Part shown: one piece after another, positions 1-6,183 of the stretch | Numbering within the stretch: the first letter of the stretch is position 1 | How the letters are laid out: each line of letters starts with the position of its first letter | Assembly: GCA_963808455.1 (NCBI GenBank) | Contig: CAWEHT010000461.1 | Coordinates: 1 to 7,802 of the forward strand | Length of the DNA: 7,802 nt | Direction: 5' to 3' | Origin: CAWEHT01 sp963808455 | GTDB lineage: Bacteria; Chloroflexota; Anaerolineae; CG2-30-64-16 | Translations under genes and position numbers: made by a program | The notes under the pieces: generated by a model | Told to the model about the DNA's origin: nothing | The model's database searches: none | What the model saw: only the letters and a program-made list of their open reading frames with translations

Positions 1-2
1 TG

Positions 3-458
3 ATCGCCGCGGTGGCGCTGCTGCTCCTCGTGTTCGTGGGCGCGGTGGTGCCCAACGCACAGCGCGAGGCCTGGACACAGGGCTATCTCGTCGGCCGCCT
101 GTCCGACGGCGCCACCGGCGCTTCGAGCGCCCAGCTGCCGGCTCTCGCCTACCCCGGCTACGCAGGCCCGAACTATGGGCCGCACTTCGGCGGGTTGGGC
201 TTCATCATCTTGCTGATCCTGGGGTTCTTCCTCTTCACCCGCTTCGTCCGCTGCATGCACTGGCGGGCCGGGCAGGGCTGGGGTGGCCCCGAAGGACAGG
301 GGCCGCAAGGCCCGCAGGCCGACTACAGCGGCCCACGCCGCCGCCACGGCCACCACGCACCCTGGTGGGACTGGGATGACGAGCCTTATCCGGGCGCTGA
401 ACCGCAGCCCCAGAAGGGCGGGCCTGAGAACCCGGCGGGCGAGCGCGGCCAGGCCTGA
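3..458 (+). CDS. Small membrane protein with His/Trp/Pro-rich tail, 5' end outside the window
   Basis: The frame is open to the left edge, so the true start probably lies outside. A GTG at position 12 is possible but would cut into the first hydrophobic segment. The visible part has a membrane segment (ALLLLVFVGAVV), about 45 residues of loop rich in Ala, Gly, Pro and Tyr, and a second membrane segment (GFIILLILGFFLFTRFV). A polar C-terminal tail of about 70 residues follows, rich in Gly, Gln, Pro and Arg, with a cluster RRRHGHHAPWWDWDDEP that puts histidines beside tryptophans and acids. No enzyme motif is visible and I do not recognise the family. Small membrane proteins with such tails do occur beside two-component systems in high-GC bacteria, so a link to the kinase downstream is conceivable, but a terminator separates them. 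Function is unknown. The coding call rests on the long open frame and well-formed membrane segments. Confidence 0.7.
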   Translation: MAAVALLLLVFVGAVVPNAQREAWTQGYLVGRLSDGATGASSAQLPALAYPGYAGPNYGPHFGGLGFIILLILGFFLFTRFVRCMHWRAGQGWGGPEGQGPQGPQADYSGPRRRHGHHAPWWDWDDEPYPGAEPQPQKGGPENPAGERGQA

Positions 459-477
459 GACGCCACAAAGTAGCCAG

Positions 478-516
478 GGCCCCATCCGGCTTTCACGGCC
501 GGATGGGGCCTTCTGT
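478..516 (+). terminator. Rho-independent-type terminator
   Basis: A perfect 13-bp stem, GGCCCCATCCGGC at 478-490 paired with GCCGGATGGGGCC at 498-510, encloses a 7-nt loop (TTTCACG). It is followed by a short, imperfect U tract (TTCTGT). It lies 19 nt after the TGA of the membrane-protein gene and would end that transcript. The weak U tract is the only shortfall against the textbook form. Confidence 0.8.
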
Positions 517-520
517 GGAT

Positions 521-547
521 CGATCGAGCCGCGCTCGATCGCCTTTT
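521..547 (+). terminator. Second hairpin with T4 tail, possible tandem terminator
   Basis: A 9-bp perfect stem, CGATCGAGC at 521-529 with GCTCGATCG at 533-541, has a 3-nt loop and is followed by CCTTTT. It sits just behind the stronger terminator and could be a backup. It may instead be a palindromic site, because its tail runs into a possible -35 element at 546. Confidence 0.35.
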
Positions 548-575
548 GCCCGCTATCGTGTTCGGGTGCTACTAT
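546..575 (+). promoter_or_regulatory. Possible sigma-70-type promoter for the first MFS gene
   Basis: TTGCCC (546-551) and TACTAT (570-575) are separated by 18 nt, in front of the MFS gene and behind the terminators. The -10 matches TATAAT at four of six positions and the -35 matches TTGACA at four. Transcription would begin near 582, giving a leader of roughly 225 nt to the ATG at 808. Confidence 0.4.
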
Positions 576-597
576 TGGCTCCAACTCCGGTGCGCGG

Positions 598-645
598 TCG
601 GGCCGGGACAGGCCTCGGCCCGGCGCCTGGCAGCCATGCCAGGCG
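598..645 (+). other. Two consecutive hairpins in the MFS leader
   Basis: The first pairs CGGGCCG (598-604) with CGGCCCG (616-622). The second pairs CGCCTGGCA (624-632) with TGCCAGGCG (637-645) around a 4-nt loop, a perfect 9-bp stem. Both lie in the roughly 290 bases between the terminators and the MFS start, which hold no convincing gene. A 10-bp direct repeat, TGGCTCCAAC, flanks the pair at 576-585 and 671-680. I recognise no known riboswitch. The structure may be an attenuator or simply GC-rich pairing. Confidence 0.35.
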
Positions 646-807
646 GAAAGTGCCCCGCACAGCGCCATGGTGGCTCCAACCACGCGGCCCCGGAACCGGT
701 TGTCCCATGACCAGCAGGCAAAGCAGCAGCAATGATAGAAGATAACAGGCGTGGAACTTCCAGAAACCGGGCAGGGATCGAATTCGGATCTCGGGTATGG
801 TCGCCCG

Positions 808-2472
808 ATGGAGGCGCCCGATGAGCGGCCTCAGGTGATAGACGGAACCGGCGAGCGCTCCGGCGCCACAGGAGCAGCCGCGACAGGCTCGCATGACCCT
901 TACCGGGCGCTGCGTTTCCGCGATTTTCGCTTGCTGATCGCGGGGCACGCGTTTGGCACGCTTGGCGAGCAGATGGTGTCCGTGGCAGTGGCCTGGGAGC
1001 TGTGGGCCCGGACGCACTATCCGCTTGCGCTCGGGCTGATCGGGCTGGTGCAAGTCTTGCCCGTGATGTGCCTCTCGCTGTTGGCCGGGCAGGCCGCGGA
1101 TCGCTACGATCGCAAGCGGATGATCCTGATCGCGCAGGGGCTGATGGCTCTCTGCGTGTGCGGGCTGGCGGCGCTGTCCGCGACCGGGGGCGCCGTCATC
1201 CTCTTCTACGTCTGCCTGTTGGGCATCGGCACGGCGCGGGCATTCAACAACCCCACAAGCTCGGCATTTCTCTCGCAGACGGTGCCGGAGGAAGTGTTCA
1301 CCAGCGCCGCCACCTGGAACACCAGCGCCGGCGAGCTTGCCTTCGTGATCGGCCCCGCCCTGGCCGGGCTGATCATCGAAGTGACCGGCCGCGCCATGCC
1401 GGTCTATGTTCTGAGCGCGGCCACCAGCTGCGCCTTCGCGGCGCTGGCGGCCCTGATCCGGGGGCGGCAGCGGGCGCGCGCCAGGGAGCCGTTGGGGCTC
1501 AAGTCGCTGGGTGAGGGCGTGCGCTTTGTCTGGAACACCAAAGTCATCCTGGCAGCGATCACGCTGGACATGTTCGCGGTGTTGTTTGGCGGTGCCACGG
1601 CGCTGCTGCCGATCTACGCGACCGACATCCTGAAAGTGGGCGCGACGGGCTTCGGCTGGCTGCGGGCCATGCCGTCCATCGGCGCGCTCTCGATGGCCGC
1701 GCTCCTCGCCCACCGGCGGCCCATGCAGCAGGCCGGCAAGACGTTGTTATTGGCGGTGACTGGCTTCGGCCTGGCGACCATCATCTTCGGGTGCTCGCGC
1801 TCGTTCGTTCTGTCATTATTGGCCCTGGGCGCGCTGGGCGCGCTCGACAACATCAGCGTTGTCATTCGGGGCACGTTGATGCTGACGCGGACGCCCGACG
1901 AGATGCGGGGCAGGATTTCGGCGGTCAACAGCGTCTTCATCGGCACCTCCAATGAGCTGGGCAGCTTCGAAAGCGGGCTCGCCGCGCAGCTGCTCGGGAC
2001 GGTGGGCGCCGTGGTGGGAGGCGGGGTCGTTGCCATCCTGGTGGTGAGCGCCGTGGCGCTGATCTGGCCGCAAATGCGGCAGCTGAGGACGCTGGCGTCG
2101 AGCCGGCGAGCGGGGCCAGCCCCAGCGCCGCTCAGCCCCTCTTCGAGGGCTGAGCCGGGGATGCTTGACGGCAGCTTTGCTTTCGTGATACAACGAGGCG
2201 GCGGAGCAGTTCATGAACGAGACGATCCTGGTGGTAGACGACGAGCCGAAGATTGTCAAGCTGGCCCGCGATTATCTGGAACGCAACGGCTTCCGCGTCC
2301 TGGCGGCCGGCGACGGCACCACGGCCCTGGCCGCCGCCCGGCGCGACCGCCCGGACCTGATCGTCCTGGACCTCAATTTGCCGGGGACGGACGGCCTGGA
2401 TGTCTGCCGGGCCTTGCGCCGGGCATCCGACGTGCCCATCATCATGCTGACGGCGCGTGTGGACGAGGCTGA
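808..2472 (+). CDS. MFS exporter, MFS_3/EntS-like, with runaway C-terminal reading frame
   Basis: A membrane exporter of the major facilitator superfamily, closest in style to the MFS_3 'transmembrane secretion effector' group that includes the enterobactin exporter EntS. The conserved opening DPYRALRFRDFRLL begins near residue 30. Loop 2-3 motif A, GQAADRYDRKRM, starts at residue 94 and is intact. Alternating hydrophobic segments continue to about residue 420 (LIWPQMRQL), so a full set of helices is present. Family members normally stop near here at about 420 residues. This frame instead runs about 130 residues further and overlaps the response-regulator gene by 260 nt in another frame. The extra part is Arg/Gly/Pro-rich shadow sequence, so the true stop was probably lost to an indel: the +2 frame meets a TGA at 2151-2153. 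The ATG at 808 is preferred, while a GTG at 751 in the same frame only adds a polar leader. Substrate is unknown, and regulation by the adjacent two-component system is an inference. Confidence 0.85.
   Translation: MEAPDERPQVIDGTGERSGATGAAATGSHDPYRALRFRDFRLLIAGHAFGTLGEQMVSVAVAWELWARTHYPLALGLIGLVQVLPVMCLSLLAGQAADRYDRKRMILIAQGLMALCVCGLAALSATGGAVILFYVCLLGIGTARAFNNPTSSAFLSQTVPEEVFTSAATWNTSAGELAFVIGPALAGLIIEVTGRAMPVYVLSAATSCAFAALAALIRGRQRARAREPLGLKSLGEGVRFVWNTKVILAAITLDMFAVLFGGATALLPIYATDILKVGATGFGWLRAMPSIGALSMAALLAHRRPMQQAGKTLLLAVTGFGLATIIFGCSRSFVLSLLALGALGALDNISVVIRGTLMLTRTPDEMRGRISAVNSVFIGTSNELGSFESGLAAQLLGTVGAVVGGGVVAILVVSAVALIWPQMRQLRTLASSRRAGPAPAPLSPSSRAEPGMLDGSFAFVIQRGGGAVHERDDPGGRRRAEDCQAGPRLSGTQRLPRPGGRRRHHGPGRRPARPPGPDRPGPQFAGDGRPGCLPGLAPGIRRAHHHADGACGRG
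2130..2155 (+). other. Hairpin between the MFS core and the response regulator
   Basis: GCTCAG (2130-2135) plus CCCTC (2137-2141) pairs with GAGGG (2145-2149) plus CTGAGC (2150-2155). This gives 11 bp with one bulged C and a TTC loop. It lies after the end of the conserved MFS core and just before the regulator's likely promoter, where a terminator would be expected. It has no T run, so it may slow or protect transcripts instead. Confidence 0.4.
2165..2192 (+). promoter_or_regulatory. Likely promoter of the response regulator-kinase operon
   Basis: TTGACG (2165-2170, five of six matches to the -35 consensus) lies 16 nt before GATACA (2187-2192, a weak -10). The predicted start near 2199 leaves a leader of about 14 nt before the regulator ATG. 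That leader carries GGAG at 2203-2206, 6 nt from the start. The position suggests the regulator is not simply co-transcribed with the MFS gene. Confidence 0.45.
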
Positions 2473-2899
2473 CCGGCTGGTGGGGCTGGAGCTGGGCGCC
2501 GACGATTACATCACGAAGCCTTTTTCCCCTCGCGAGCTGGTGGCGCGGGTGCGGGCCGTGCTGCGCCGGGTGCATGGCGGCCTCCGCCAGCCAGGCCTGG
2601 TGCGAGCAGGCGATCTGGAGATCGATCTCCATGCGCACCGCGTCGAGCGTGCCGGTCAGGAGATACACCTCACGCCCAGCGAGTTCAACGTGCTGACCCT
2701 TCTGGCGCAGAGCCCCGGCCAGGTATTCTCACGCGAACAGTTGCTCGACCGGCTGCACGGCGTGCTCTACGAAGGCTACGACCGCAGCGTCAACTCGCAC
2801 ATCAAGAATCTCCGAAGGAAGCTGGAGGCCGATCCGCTCCAACCGCGCTATGTGCTGACGGTGTACGGCATCGGGTACAAATTCACCGAGGAGACCTGA
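2213..2899 (+). CDS. Response regulator, OmpR/PhoB family
   Basis: A cytoplasmic DNA-binding regulator of 228 residues, the usual length for the family. The receiver domain (about 1-120) has the acidic pocket D9-D10-E11, the phospho-acceptor D53 in LDLNLPGTDG, T80 in MLTAR and K102 in YITKPF, so all catalytic residues are present. The C-terminal winged-helix domain (about 130-226) carries LTPSEFNVLTLL, FSREQLLDRL, the recognition-helix region RSVNSHIKNLRRKLE and the final VYGIGYKF hairpin. The start ATG has GGAG 6 nt upstream. The kinase gene begins two bases after the stop, so the two form an operon and a cognate pair. Of characterised members it most resembles the BaeR/PhoP style, but the target genes cannot be read from the sequence. 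The flanking exporters are the obvious candidates. Confidence 0.97.
   Translation: MNETILVVDDEPKIVKLARDYLERNGFRVLAAGDGTTALAAARRDRPDLIVLDLNLPGTDGLDVCRALRRASDVPIIMLTARVDEADRLVGLELGADDYITKPFSPRELVARVRAVLRRVHGGLRQPGLVRAGDLEIDLHAHRVERAGQEIHLTPSEFNVLTLLAQSPGQVFSREQLLDRLHGVLYEGYDRSVNSHIKNLRRKLEADPLQPRYVLTVYGIGYKFTEET
2888..2894 (+). promoter_or_regulatory. Ribosome binding site that supports the TTG start of the kinase
   Basis: GAGGAGA, within the last codons of the response regulator, lies 7 nt before the TTG at 2902. No ATG or GTG at a suitable distance gives the full N-terminus, so this site decides the start and suggests translational coupling. Confidence 0.65.
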
Positions 2900-2901
2900 G
2901 C

Positions 2902-4254
2902 TTGACTTACAGGGGCGGCTCCAGGCGTCACAGGGACAGGGGTTTCGGACCACCACCCTGGGTGGGCGGCCCGGACGAGCCCTGGCGCGCGCGCCGGCGG
3001 TCGCGATCCCTCTTCCTGCGCTTCTTGATCACTTTCGGCGTCCTGGCCATGCTGGTCGCCGGCGGCGTGATTGCCCCGGCGTTCGTGTTGCTGCGGGTGC
3101 TGGCCCATAGTGGCGTTTACGGCAGCGCCCCGCCGCGGTTCCCCGGCTTCGGTGGGGTGGCCCTGGCCCTGGTCTTCCTGGCCCTGGTCCTGCGGCTCGG
3201 GCATCGTGCCTCACGCCACATCACGATCCCCCTGGCCGACCTGATGGCTGCCGCCGATGCCGTGGCAGCGGGCGATCTCAGCGCCCGCGTCCCCGTGGCC
3301 GGCCCGGGCGAGTTCGCCCAGCTGGCCGAATCCTTCAACCATATGACCAGCGAGCTGCAGCGCTCCGACGAGCAGCGGCGCAACCTCACCGCCGACGTGG
3401 CGCATGAGCTGCGAACGCCCCTGCATATCATCCAGGGCAATCTCGAGGGCATCCTCGACGGCGTCTACGAGCCGGACCCCGAGCACATCCGCGCCACCCT
3501 CGACGAGACCCGGAGCCTGGCGCGGCTGGTGGATGACCTGCGCACCCTTTCGCTGGCTGAAGCCGGGCAACTGCCGCTATCGCGCGCCGCCGTGGACGTG
3601 CGTGAGCTCCTGGACGACGTGGCCACCAGTTTCGGGGGCCAGGCCGATGCAGCCGGCATCGCCCTGCGCGTCGAGGCGGACGGCGCCGCCCCCCCGCCCG
3701 GCCAGCGTGACTCGGAGCCTCGGGCCGCGCCCGGCCCCGGCCCGCTCAAGATCACGGGCGATGCCGGACGCCTGGACCAGGTGCTCGGGAACCTGGTGAG
3801 CAACGCCCTGCGCCACACGCCGCCCGGTGGATCGATCGCGCTGCGCGCCGGGCCGATCGCCGCGCCGCCCGGCGTGCGCATCATCGTCTCAGACACCGGC
3901 GAAGGCATCCCGCCCGGGGACCTGCCCTACGTCTTCGATCGCTTCTGGCGCGGCGATCGGTCGCGCGCGCGGGCCGCGCCTTCGCCGGGTGGCCCCGACG
4001 GTGCCGGGCCGGGGCCCGCATCGGACGGCGCCGGCCCGGCGCTGGGCACCGGCAGCGGGCTCGGGTTGGCGATCGCCCGCCAGCTGGTCCAGGCACACGG
4101 CGGGCGCATCAGGGTGGCCAGCGAGCTGGGGCAGGGGACGACCTTCACGATCGAGCTGCCCGCGCAGCCCCCGCCGGGGCCGTCGTCTTCCACATCGCCA
4201 GGCCCAGGAGCAGGATGGCCAGCAGGACCGCGCCCGCCGAGAAATTCGTATTGA
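2902..4254 (+). CDS. Sensor histidine kinase with HAMP domain
   Basis: A membrane-bound sensor kinase of 450 residues, partner of the regulator just upstream. A basic cytoplasmic N-terminus of about 35 residues precedes a first membrane segment (about 37-68) and a second (about 82-100). The outside loop is very short, so sensing is probably at or in the membrane. HAMP follows, with PLADLMAAADAVAAGDLSAR, then the DHp helix with phospho-acceptor H168 in DVAHELRTPL. The ATP-binding domain has the N box (N301 in NLVSNALRHTPPGG), the G1 box (D331 in DTGEGIPPG), the F box YVFDRFWRGD and the G2 box from G382 (GTGSGLGLAIA). Two Pro/Gly/Ala-rich insertions are unusual: one before LKITGD (about residues 253-280) and one lengthening the ATP lid (about 352-381). 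The conserved fold ends at FTIELPA, and the last 30 residues are low-complexity and antisense to the next gene. The TTG start has a good Shine-Dalgarno sequence. Confidence 0.95.
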   Translation: MTYRGGSRRHRDRGFGPPPWVGGPDEPWRARRRSRSLFLRFLITFGVLAMLVAGGVIAPAFVLLRVLAHSGVYGSAPPRFPGFGGVALALVFLALVLRLGHRASRHITIPLADLMAAADAVAAGDLSARVPVAGPGEFAQLAESFNHMTSELQRSDEQRRNLTADVAHELRTPLHIIQGNLEGILDGVYEPDPEHIRATLDETRSLARLVDDLRTLSLAEAGQLPLSRAAVDVRELLDDVATSFGGQADAAGIALRVEADGAAPPPGQRDSEPRAAPGPGPLKITGDAGRLDQVLGNLVSNALRHTPPGGSIALRAGPIAAPPGVRIIVSDTGEGIPPGDLPYVFDRFWRGDRSRARAAPSPGGPDGAGPGPASDGAGPALGTGSGLGLAIARQLVQAHGGRIRVASELGQGTTFTIELPAQPPPGPSSSTSPGPGAGWPAGPRPPRNSY

Positions 4255-5406
4255 AAACCAGCCCGCCGGCGGCCCACAGGCGCGGCGCGGACAGGGACGC
4301 GATGACCCGCCCCGACGCGTCGGCGGCGACATTCAAGGCCATCACCGTCGCGCGTGCCTCAGGCGCCAGCTCCGAGATCAGCGGCAAGATCGAGACGATG
4401 CTGAACTCGAAGGCGAGGAAGAGCAGCGAGGTGCCTGCGACGGCGCCCAGCAGGCCCGTCGCCATGCGCGGCAGCAGCAGATAAGCCAGGAGGTTGAGGA
4501 CCAATCCGCCCAGCACGGCGCGGTGTTTGCCGATCCGGTCCACCAGCCCGGCCGAGGCGCACTCGGCCGCGAACTCGGCCACGGCGACCGCCGTCGAGGC
4601 CAGCCCAAGCGCCGTCACGCTCAGCCCGAACCGGCTCTCCATCCAGACGCCGTACACGATCAAGACGTTCTCGACCGCCAGCACCATCAACAGGCTGACA
4701 ACCAGCGCCAGCAAGGCGGCCCACCCAAGCGCCCGCAGCTCGCCCGGCACCGATGGGCCGCCACGGGCGGGTTGGGGTTCGAACGCGCGGCGTGGGCCGG
4801 CCCGCTCGGCGGCCCCGCGGGTATCACGATGGCCATCAGCCCCAGGCTGGCCAGCCCGACGAGCGCGATGGCCAGAAAGGGCGCCTGCCAACCCGCCGCA
4901 GAGATCAGGAAGCCGGCTGCCGGCACGCCGATCAGCCAGGACAGCGACCACGACAGCTCCAATGTGGCAAGGACCCGCCCGCGCCGCTCGTAGGGCACGC
5001 CATCGCTGACGAAGGCCTGCATCGCCGGGTCATAGCCCGCCTTGCCGAGGCCCATCAGGGCGAAGGCCACCAGGGCCGGGGCGAAGGCCGGCTCGGCCGA
5101 CACCAGCAGCGCGCCGGCGATGAGAGCGACCAGGCCCAGCAGCATCAGCCCGCGGCGGCCGGTGCGATCGGCCAGCAGCCCGAGCAGCGGGCTGGCCATC
5201 GTGACCAGGCCGCGGGCGGTGAGCAGCAGGGTGGTGGTTTCCAGGGGCAGGCCCAGCCCGCGGCTGATGGCCGGCAGGAAGGGGTACACGATGCGCATCG
5301 GCGCGTTGAGGGACAGGCGCGCCAGCAGGATGGCCCCCAGGGTCCCCCGCCGTTCCGGCAGCGCGGTCCCTGTTTCCCGTCCGCCCGCCGTCGCTTCTTC
5401 CGCCAT
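4145..5406 (-). pseudogene. MFS transporter (drug antiporter-like), split by one frameshift
   Basis: A twelve-helix major facilitator transporter read in two frames. The N-terminal half is open from 5406 down to 4687. It has helices 1-6 and motif A, GLLADRTGRRGLM, after helix 2, and ends its homology near AIVIPAGPPSGP. The C-terminal half is in the frame open from 4951 to 4145. Its true content starts near 4775 (PGELRALGWAALL) and carries helices 7-12, a second motif-A-like VDRIGKHRA, and a final AGAVLLAILLLGLAMW. Together they make about 420 residues, a normal length. Only one base appears to be missing, in the cytoplasmic loop between the halves at about 4745-4790, near a run of four Gs. 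It could be a recent pseudogene, an assembly error or, less likely, two separately translated halves (a GTG lies at 4750). The ATG at 5406 is preferred because GAGG sits 5 nt upstream, while the GTG at 5412 lacks this. Substrate is unknown. Confidence 0.85.
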
Positions 5407-5659
5407 GTTCACCTCGGCGCGCTCGCCATGCCGCCAGACCGGCCCAATTCCGCCCCCGGAGCACTCGTCCCAACCGCCTACTGAGGGCAGCCTTCGGAGG
5501 GCAGAGCCTCCCGCCCCGCCGCCGTTGCGGGCGGGGGAAGCGCAGATGCTTCTTGGAGCAAGATGAAAAAAGGAGGGAGGCCGCGCTCAGGGCAGGCCGA
5601 GAGCCGGTTGCCGTTCGCGGCCCGCCCGCGTGCCTTTTGCCGGACCGAGTGCATAGCAT
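5407..5659. other. Intergenic stretch without a convincing gene
   Basis: No frame on either strand has membrane, domain or codon character here. A GC-rich hairpin is visible: CCCGCCC at 5510-5516 with GGGCGGG at 5529-5535, extendable to about 9 bp. Two copies of GAGGGCAG also lie close together near 5480-5502. The region must hold the promoter of the minus-strand transporter, but I see no clear -35/-10 pair near its start. Confidence 0.5.
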
Positions 5660-5884
5660 AAGGTATCCTGTCTATCCCGTCCAATCCTGTAAATCCTGTG
5701 AATGGACCTGCCGCCTCACCCAACACCGCTGCCCTTGACGCGGGTAGGGGCAGCCCTGGCATCGGGCCGAAAAGGTATCCTGTCTATCCCGTCCAATCCT
5801 GTAAATCCTGTGAATGAACGCGCCGCCTCGCCCAACACCGCTGCCTTTGACGCGGGTAGGGGCAGCCCTGGGCATCGGGCCGAA
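5660..5884 (+). repeat. Tandem duplication of a 112/113-bp intergenic element
   Basis: Copy 1 is 5660-5771 and copy 2 is 5772-5884. By eye they differ at five substitutions and one inserted G. Each copy has two modules. The first is an array of four ATCC(T/C)GT heptamers, starting at 5665, 5674, 5684 and 5693 in copy 1 and at 5777, 5786, 5796 and 5805 in copy 2, so spaced 9-10 bp or about one helical turn. The second is a stem-loop: GCTGCCCTTG with TAGGGGCAGC (5728-5754), and the same shape at 5840-5866. There a C-to-T change at 5846 keeps the pairing as a wobble. From general knowledge, ATCCTGT-rich strings recur between genes in many environmental bacterial genomes, so this is probably a dispersed non-coding repeat that duplicated in place. 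It ends just before the promoter of the next gene. Confidence 0.9.
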
Positions 5885-5890
5885 AGCGCT

Positions 5891-5919
5891 TTGCGTTCGC
5901 CCCGGCCGTATGCTATAGT
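5891..5919 (+). promoter_or_regulatory. Strong sigma-70-type promoter for the plus-strand cluster
   Basis: TTGCGT (5891-5896) and TATAGT (5914-5919) are exactly 17 nt apart, and TG sits one base before the -10 as in extended -10 promoters. It begins 6 nt after the tandem repeat. Transcription would start near 5926, about 25 nt before the GTG start of the small membrane protein. This is the best promoter in the window. Confidence 0.7.
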
Positions 5920-5936
5920 GCGAGCCGTCGCTCGCC

Positions 5937-5944
5937 AAAGGAGG
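5937..5944 (+). promoter_or_regulatory. Strong ribosome binding site that decides the start
   Basis: AAAGGAGG directly abuts an ATG at 5945, too close for initiation there, and lies 6 nt before the in-frame GTG at 5951. The GTG is therefore the likely start. Confidence 0.75.
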
Positions 5945-5950
5945 ATGCGT

Positions 5951-6139
5951 GTGGGACGCGGACATAGGGCCCTGATCCTGGCGGTCTGCCTGCTGGTAGC
6001 TTTCTGGCTGATCTGGTCTCGCCTGCGGTTCGTGGTCTTGGTCAGGACCAGTTTCGGGCAGCTCTTGCTCCTTTTCGCGATCATCGGCATCGTGCTCTTC
6101 CTGGGCATCGAGCACCTGATCAACCGCACGCGCCGCTAG
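5951..6139 (+). CDS. 62-residue two-helix membrane protein
   Basis: A tiny integral membrane protein with a basic N-terminus (MGRGHR), a first membrane helix (ALILAVCLLVAFWLIW), a short basic link SRLRFVVLVR, a second helix (LLLLFAIIGIVLFLGI) and a basic end NRTRR. It has no catalytic motif and I cannot name its family or function. Coding status is well supported: a promoter with 17-nt spacing, a strong Shine-Dalgarno sequence 6 nt from the GTG, and two clean helices. An in-frame ATG at 5945 would add only two residues and sits against the ribosome site. The aconitase X gene starts 44 nt after its stop with no terminator visible, so the two are probably co-transcribed, though no functional link is evident. 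Confidence 0.8.
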   Translation: MGRGHRALILAVCLLVAFWLIWSRLRFVVLVRTSFGQLLLLFAIIGIVLFLGIEHLINRTRR

Positions 6140-6183
6140 CGCCGGGGATCCTGGATTTCAGATCGCCCGAGAGGGACGGGAAT

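Noticed and set aside
553..1713. A 386-codon minus-strand open frame, including a signal-peptide-like LLSLLLLCLLV stretch near 700-750
   Set aside because: Most of it is antisense to the first MFS gene and has the Arg/Gln/His-rich look of a shadow frame. The hydrophobic stretch has no start codon or ribosome site close upstream.
4160..4185. Bidirectional terminator between the convergent genes
   Set aside because: Only a 4-bp CCCC/GGGG pairing is present, without a T run on either strand, and it lies inside coding sequence.
3827..4993. A 388-codon plus-strand open frame
   Set aside because: It overlaps the kinase in another frame and is antisense to the second transporter. Its Arg/Gln/Pro-rich composition has no domain character.
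5567..5572. Minus-strand terminator suggested by a run of six T
   Set aside because: No stable hairpin directly precedes the run on that strand, and no minus-strand gene ends there.
5660..5884. CRISPR array or tRNA-like structure
   Set aside because: The heptamers are too short and too close together for CRISPR repeats and spacers, there are only two long units, and no cas gene or cloverleaf is visible.
5478..6115. Two minus-strand open frames containing FTGFTGLDGIDRI
   Set aside because: The shared peptide is just the translated heptamer repeat, present once per repeat copy. There is no start context or recognisable protein.
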